The notes under the pieces are model-generated. The model was not told the DNA's origin, did no database searches, and saw only the letters and a list, made by a program, of their open reading frames with translations. The translations under genes and the position numbers were made by a program. This document shows positions 13,774 to 14,826 of a stretch of DNA of 14,826 bases, piece after piece. The DNA is from JACQMJ01 sp964373495 (GTDB taxonomy: Bacteria > Patescibacteriota > Minisyncoccia > Sungbacterales > SURF-37), in NCBI GenBank assembly GCA_964373495.1, contig CAYJUW010000020.1:1-14826 (forward strand), read 5' to 3'. The first letter of the stretch is position 1; every line of letters begins with the position of its first letter.

Positions 13774-14091
13774 ATGGCAATGCACTTCTTCCCCCCCGCA
13801 TGGAAAGCAATCTGGAAGCGCCCGGCGCTCTCGCTCGGCCGGGTGCTTAAAATTTCCTGGTGGGTGATCCTCGGGCTCTTCGTGCTGCTCCTCTTCCTCG
13901 ACGGCCTCATCTTTTATCAATTCGGCCTCGGCTACGGCATCGAGCCCCTGCCGGGAGAAGTTGATGAATCCGCCTCGTTCCGGGTGCGCGAATATGCCGT
14001 GCGTGAGGCCGCATCCAAGATTGAGGAGCGGCTTGATCGGTTTAATGCCACGAGCAGCGTTCCGGCGGATATACCGAATCCCTTCCGGTAG
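13774..14091 (+). CDS. Small single-pass membrane protein at the end of the pil operon
   Basis: A 105-residue protein I cannot assign to a named family. Residues about 1-25 are cytoplasmic and basic-aromatic (FFPPAWKAIWKRP). One strong transmembrane helix runs at about 29-52. A short outside region contains a predicted helix (FRVREYAVREAASKIEERLDRFN) and ends PADIPNPFR. It starts 28 nt after the pilO stop on the same strand, with no repeat between, so it is likely cotranscribed with pilMNO. Topology and position are compatible with a PilP-like accessory subunit, but there is no lipobox and no HM1-like domain, so this is only a suggestion. ATG codons occur at 13774 and 13780. Confidence 0.7.
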   Translation: MAMHFFPPAWKAIWKRPALSLGRVLKISWWVILGLFVLLLFLDGLIFYQFGLGYGIEPLPGEVDESASFRVREYAVREAASKIEERLDRFNATSSVPADIPNPFR

Positions 14092-14144
14092 GCAACCCGG
14101 GGACCGCGCAAACCCCGCTTCAAAAATGGCCTAGGCGCGGCCTG

Positions 14145-14178
14145 CACGCATTTGGCGGCGATCGCCGCCAAATGCGTG
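14145..14178. terminator. 34-nt perfect palindrome between convergent genes (candidate bidirectional terminator)
   Basis: The sequence from CACGCATTTGGCGGC through a GATC centre to GCCGCCAAATGCGTG is fully self-complementary over 34 nt. GGCC outside the left edge can extend the stem with GCC on the right. It lies in the 128-nt gap between the last pil-operon gene and the convergent dcd-like gene. No T-run follows it on the plus strand; on the minus strand a run of five T (complement of 14121-14125) comes about 19 nt later. It may terminate transcripts from both sides, or be a protein-binding site. Confidence 0.6.
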
Positions 14179-14219
14179 GCCAGCCCAACGCGCGGACAAG
14201 CGGACAACGAGCAAACTCT

Positions 14220-14759
14220 TCATACCTGCATCTCGCGGCCGTCGGTATGGGTTCGGCCGCCCTGCCACTGGCCGCGGTAGGGCGAGCCGCCGCCCTGTAC
14301 CTCAAGAAACATGAGGTTGACGTAGCGGGCTCCAAGTTCAATCTCAAATGGCAGGCCGCCGGCATTGAAGAGTGCCGGATGGAGTGTCCCCGAGTATCCA
14401 GGATCCGCAACCGAGACGCGCATGATGATGCCGGACCGATGGAGGGTTGTCCTCGGCTTTGCAATACCAAGGAGATTGAGCGGCACGTTCAGGCGTTCAA
14501 CGGTTTCGGTGAGGAAATATTCTCCGGGTTTGATGATAAAGGATTCACGCTTCGCTGGATAGTACTCGGCGACAAGATTTGCGTTCGGCGTCTCTCGTTC
14601 ATCAATGCCCAAGAACCCCTTGCCCGCGAGGCGGAAGAGTTTACCCAGTCGCAAATCAAACCCCGCGCCTTCGGGATTGGTGAGTTCGCGTTCCGCCAAC
14701 CCTTCGATGAGATTTTCCTCCCGCACGCGGCGGAGGAGTTCGGTAACGCCGAGGATCAT
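14220..14759 (-). CDS. dcd: dCTP deaminase/dUTPase-family protein, atypical active site
   Basis: The Dcd/dUTPase family converts dCTP to dUTP or hydrolyses dUTP as trimers, feeding dTMP synthesis. The product has 179 residues from MILGVTELLRRV. Family motifs are GFDLRLGKLFRL, KPGEYFLTETVERLNVP, GIAKPRTTLHRSG, DPGYSGTLHPALFNAG and a Dcd-like C-terminus, SPYRGQWQGG. Aligned from memory with E. coli Dcd, the Arg115 equivalent is present, Ser111 is Thr, and the catalytic Glu138 position is Ala (A129), while the Asp of DPGYSG is kept as in dUTPases. It could be a dUTPase-like or altered enzyme rather than a standard deaminase. The ATG at 14759 fits the -10 box better than the one at 14765. Convergent with the pil operon. 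Confidence 0.8.
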   Translation of the reverse strand: MILGVTELLRRVREENLIEGLAERELTNPEGAGFDLRLGKLFRLAGKGFLGIDERETPNANLVAEYYPAKRESFIIKPGEYFLTETVERLNVPLNLLGIAKPRTTLHRSGIIMRVSVADPGYSGTLHPALFNAGGLPFEIELGARYVNLMFLEVQGGGSPYRGQWQGGRTHTDGREMQV

Positions 14760-14768
14760 AGTCATTTG

Positions 14769-14774
14769 ATTATA
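14769..14774 (-). promoter_or_regulatory. -10 box TATAAT for the dcd-like gene (near-leaderless)
   Basis: A consensus TATAAT on the minus strand would place the transcription start near 14762, three bases before the ATG at 14759 and downstream of the alternative ATG at 14765. No clear -35 is visible. The arrangement matches those seen before the histidine kinase and pilM. Confidence 0.55.
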
Positions 14775-14788
14775 GAGATTGGCCGGGT

Positions 14789-14826
14789 AAAAGAAAACGC
14801 CCCGCGGGATTTTAGTCCCGGGGGCG
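14789..14826 (-). terminator. Intrinsic terminator for a minus-strand gene beyond the right edge
   Basis: On the minus strand CGCCCCCGGGA pairs with TCCCGCGGGGCG (one bulged G) around a CTAAAA loop, followed directly by TTTTCTTTT. This is a strong classical rho-independent terminator. It would end a transcript coming from outside the window and so isolate the dcd promoter just downstream. Confidence 0.8.

Noticed and set aside
14145..14178. GCGATCGC core taken as a cyanobacterial HIP1 signature
   Set aside because: The palindrome is a single site and I did not notice other copies in the window; gene content does not suggest a cyanobacterium, and the octamer follows from the larger palindrome.

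Overview
The window looks like part of a GC-rich genome of a Candidate Phyla Radiation (Patescibacteria, probably Parcubacteria-like) bacterium. The evidence is the compact type IV pilus operon in the order pilB, pilC, minor pilins, pilM, pilN, pilO with no secretin gene, a NusA carrying the RFNPERH-type segment I associate with this group, standard stop usage (TGA is a stop), and start codons without convincing Shine-Dalgarno sequences. The lineage is inferred from gene content, not from a marker tree.

Layout. The left edge holds the start of a membrane protein gene (minus strand) downstream of nusA (minus strand, 157-1629). A divergent region of about 310 bp (1630-1939) carries a palindromic repeat, a stray hairpin and a -10 box. 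From there the plus strand runs: sensor histidine kinase (1940-2899), single-domain response regulator (2977-3348), pilB assembly ATPase (3454-5205), pilC platform protein (5293-6513), GspH/FimT-like pseudopilin (6517-7107), PilV-like pseudopilin with a LamG domain (7104-8288), PilW/PulJ-like pseudopilin with a parallel beta-helix domain (8391-9929), PilX-like protein (10128-11285), pilM (11467-12555), pilN (12670-13206), pilO (13203-13745) and a small single-pass membrane protein (13774-14091). A long perfect palindrome separates this operon from a convergent dCTP deaminase/dUTPase-family gene (14220-14759, minus). The right edge is an intrinsic terminator for a minus-strand gene outside the window.

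How it fits together. PilM, PilN and PilO would form the inner alignment complex, PilC the platform and PilB the extension motor. The four pilin-like proteins would form a minor-pilin or tip complex. The two-component pair upstream is a plausible regulator. No major pilin, prepilin peptidase (PilD) or retraction ATPase (PilT) is present here.

Two things stand out. First, two adjacent minor pilins each carry a large foreign domain (LamG; beta-helix), inserted just before what looks like the last C-terminal strand region of an otherwise ordinary pseudopilin. That suggests a modular adhesive pilus tip. Second, almost every non-overlapping junction is filled with a palindromic element built from short repeated words: a TGCCAAT/ATTGGCA family, a 7-nt-period family and a 9-nt-period family. 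These elements abut, and in places supply, start and stop codons of the flanking genes.
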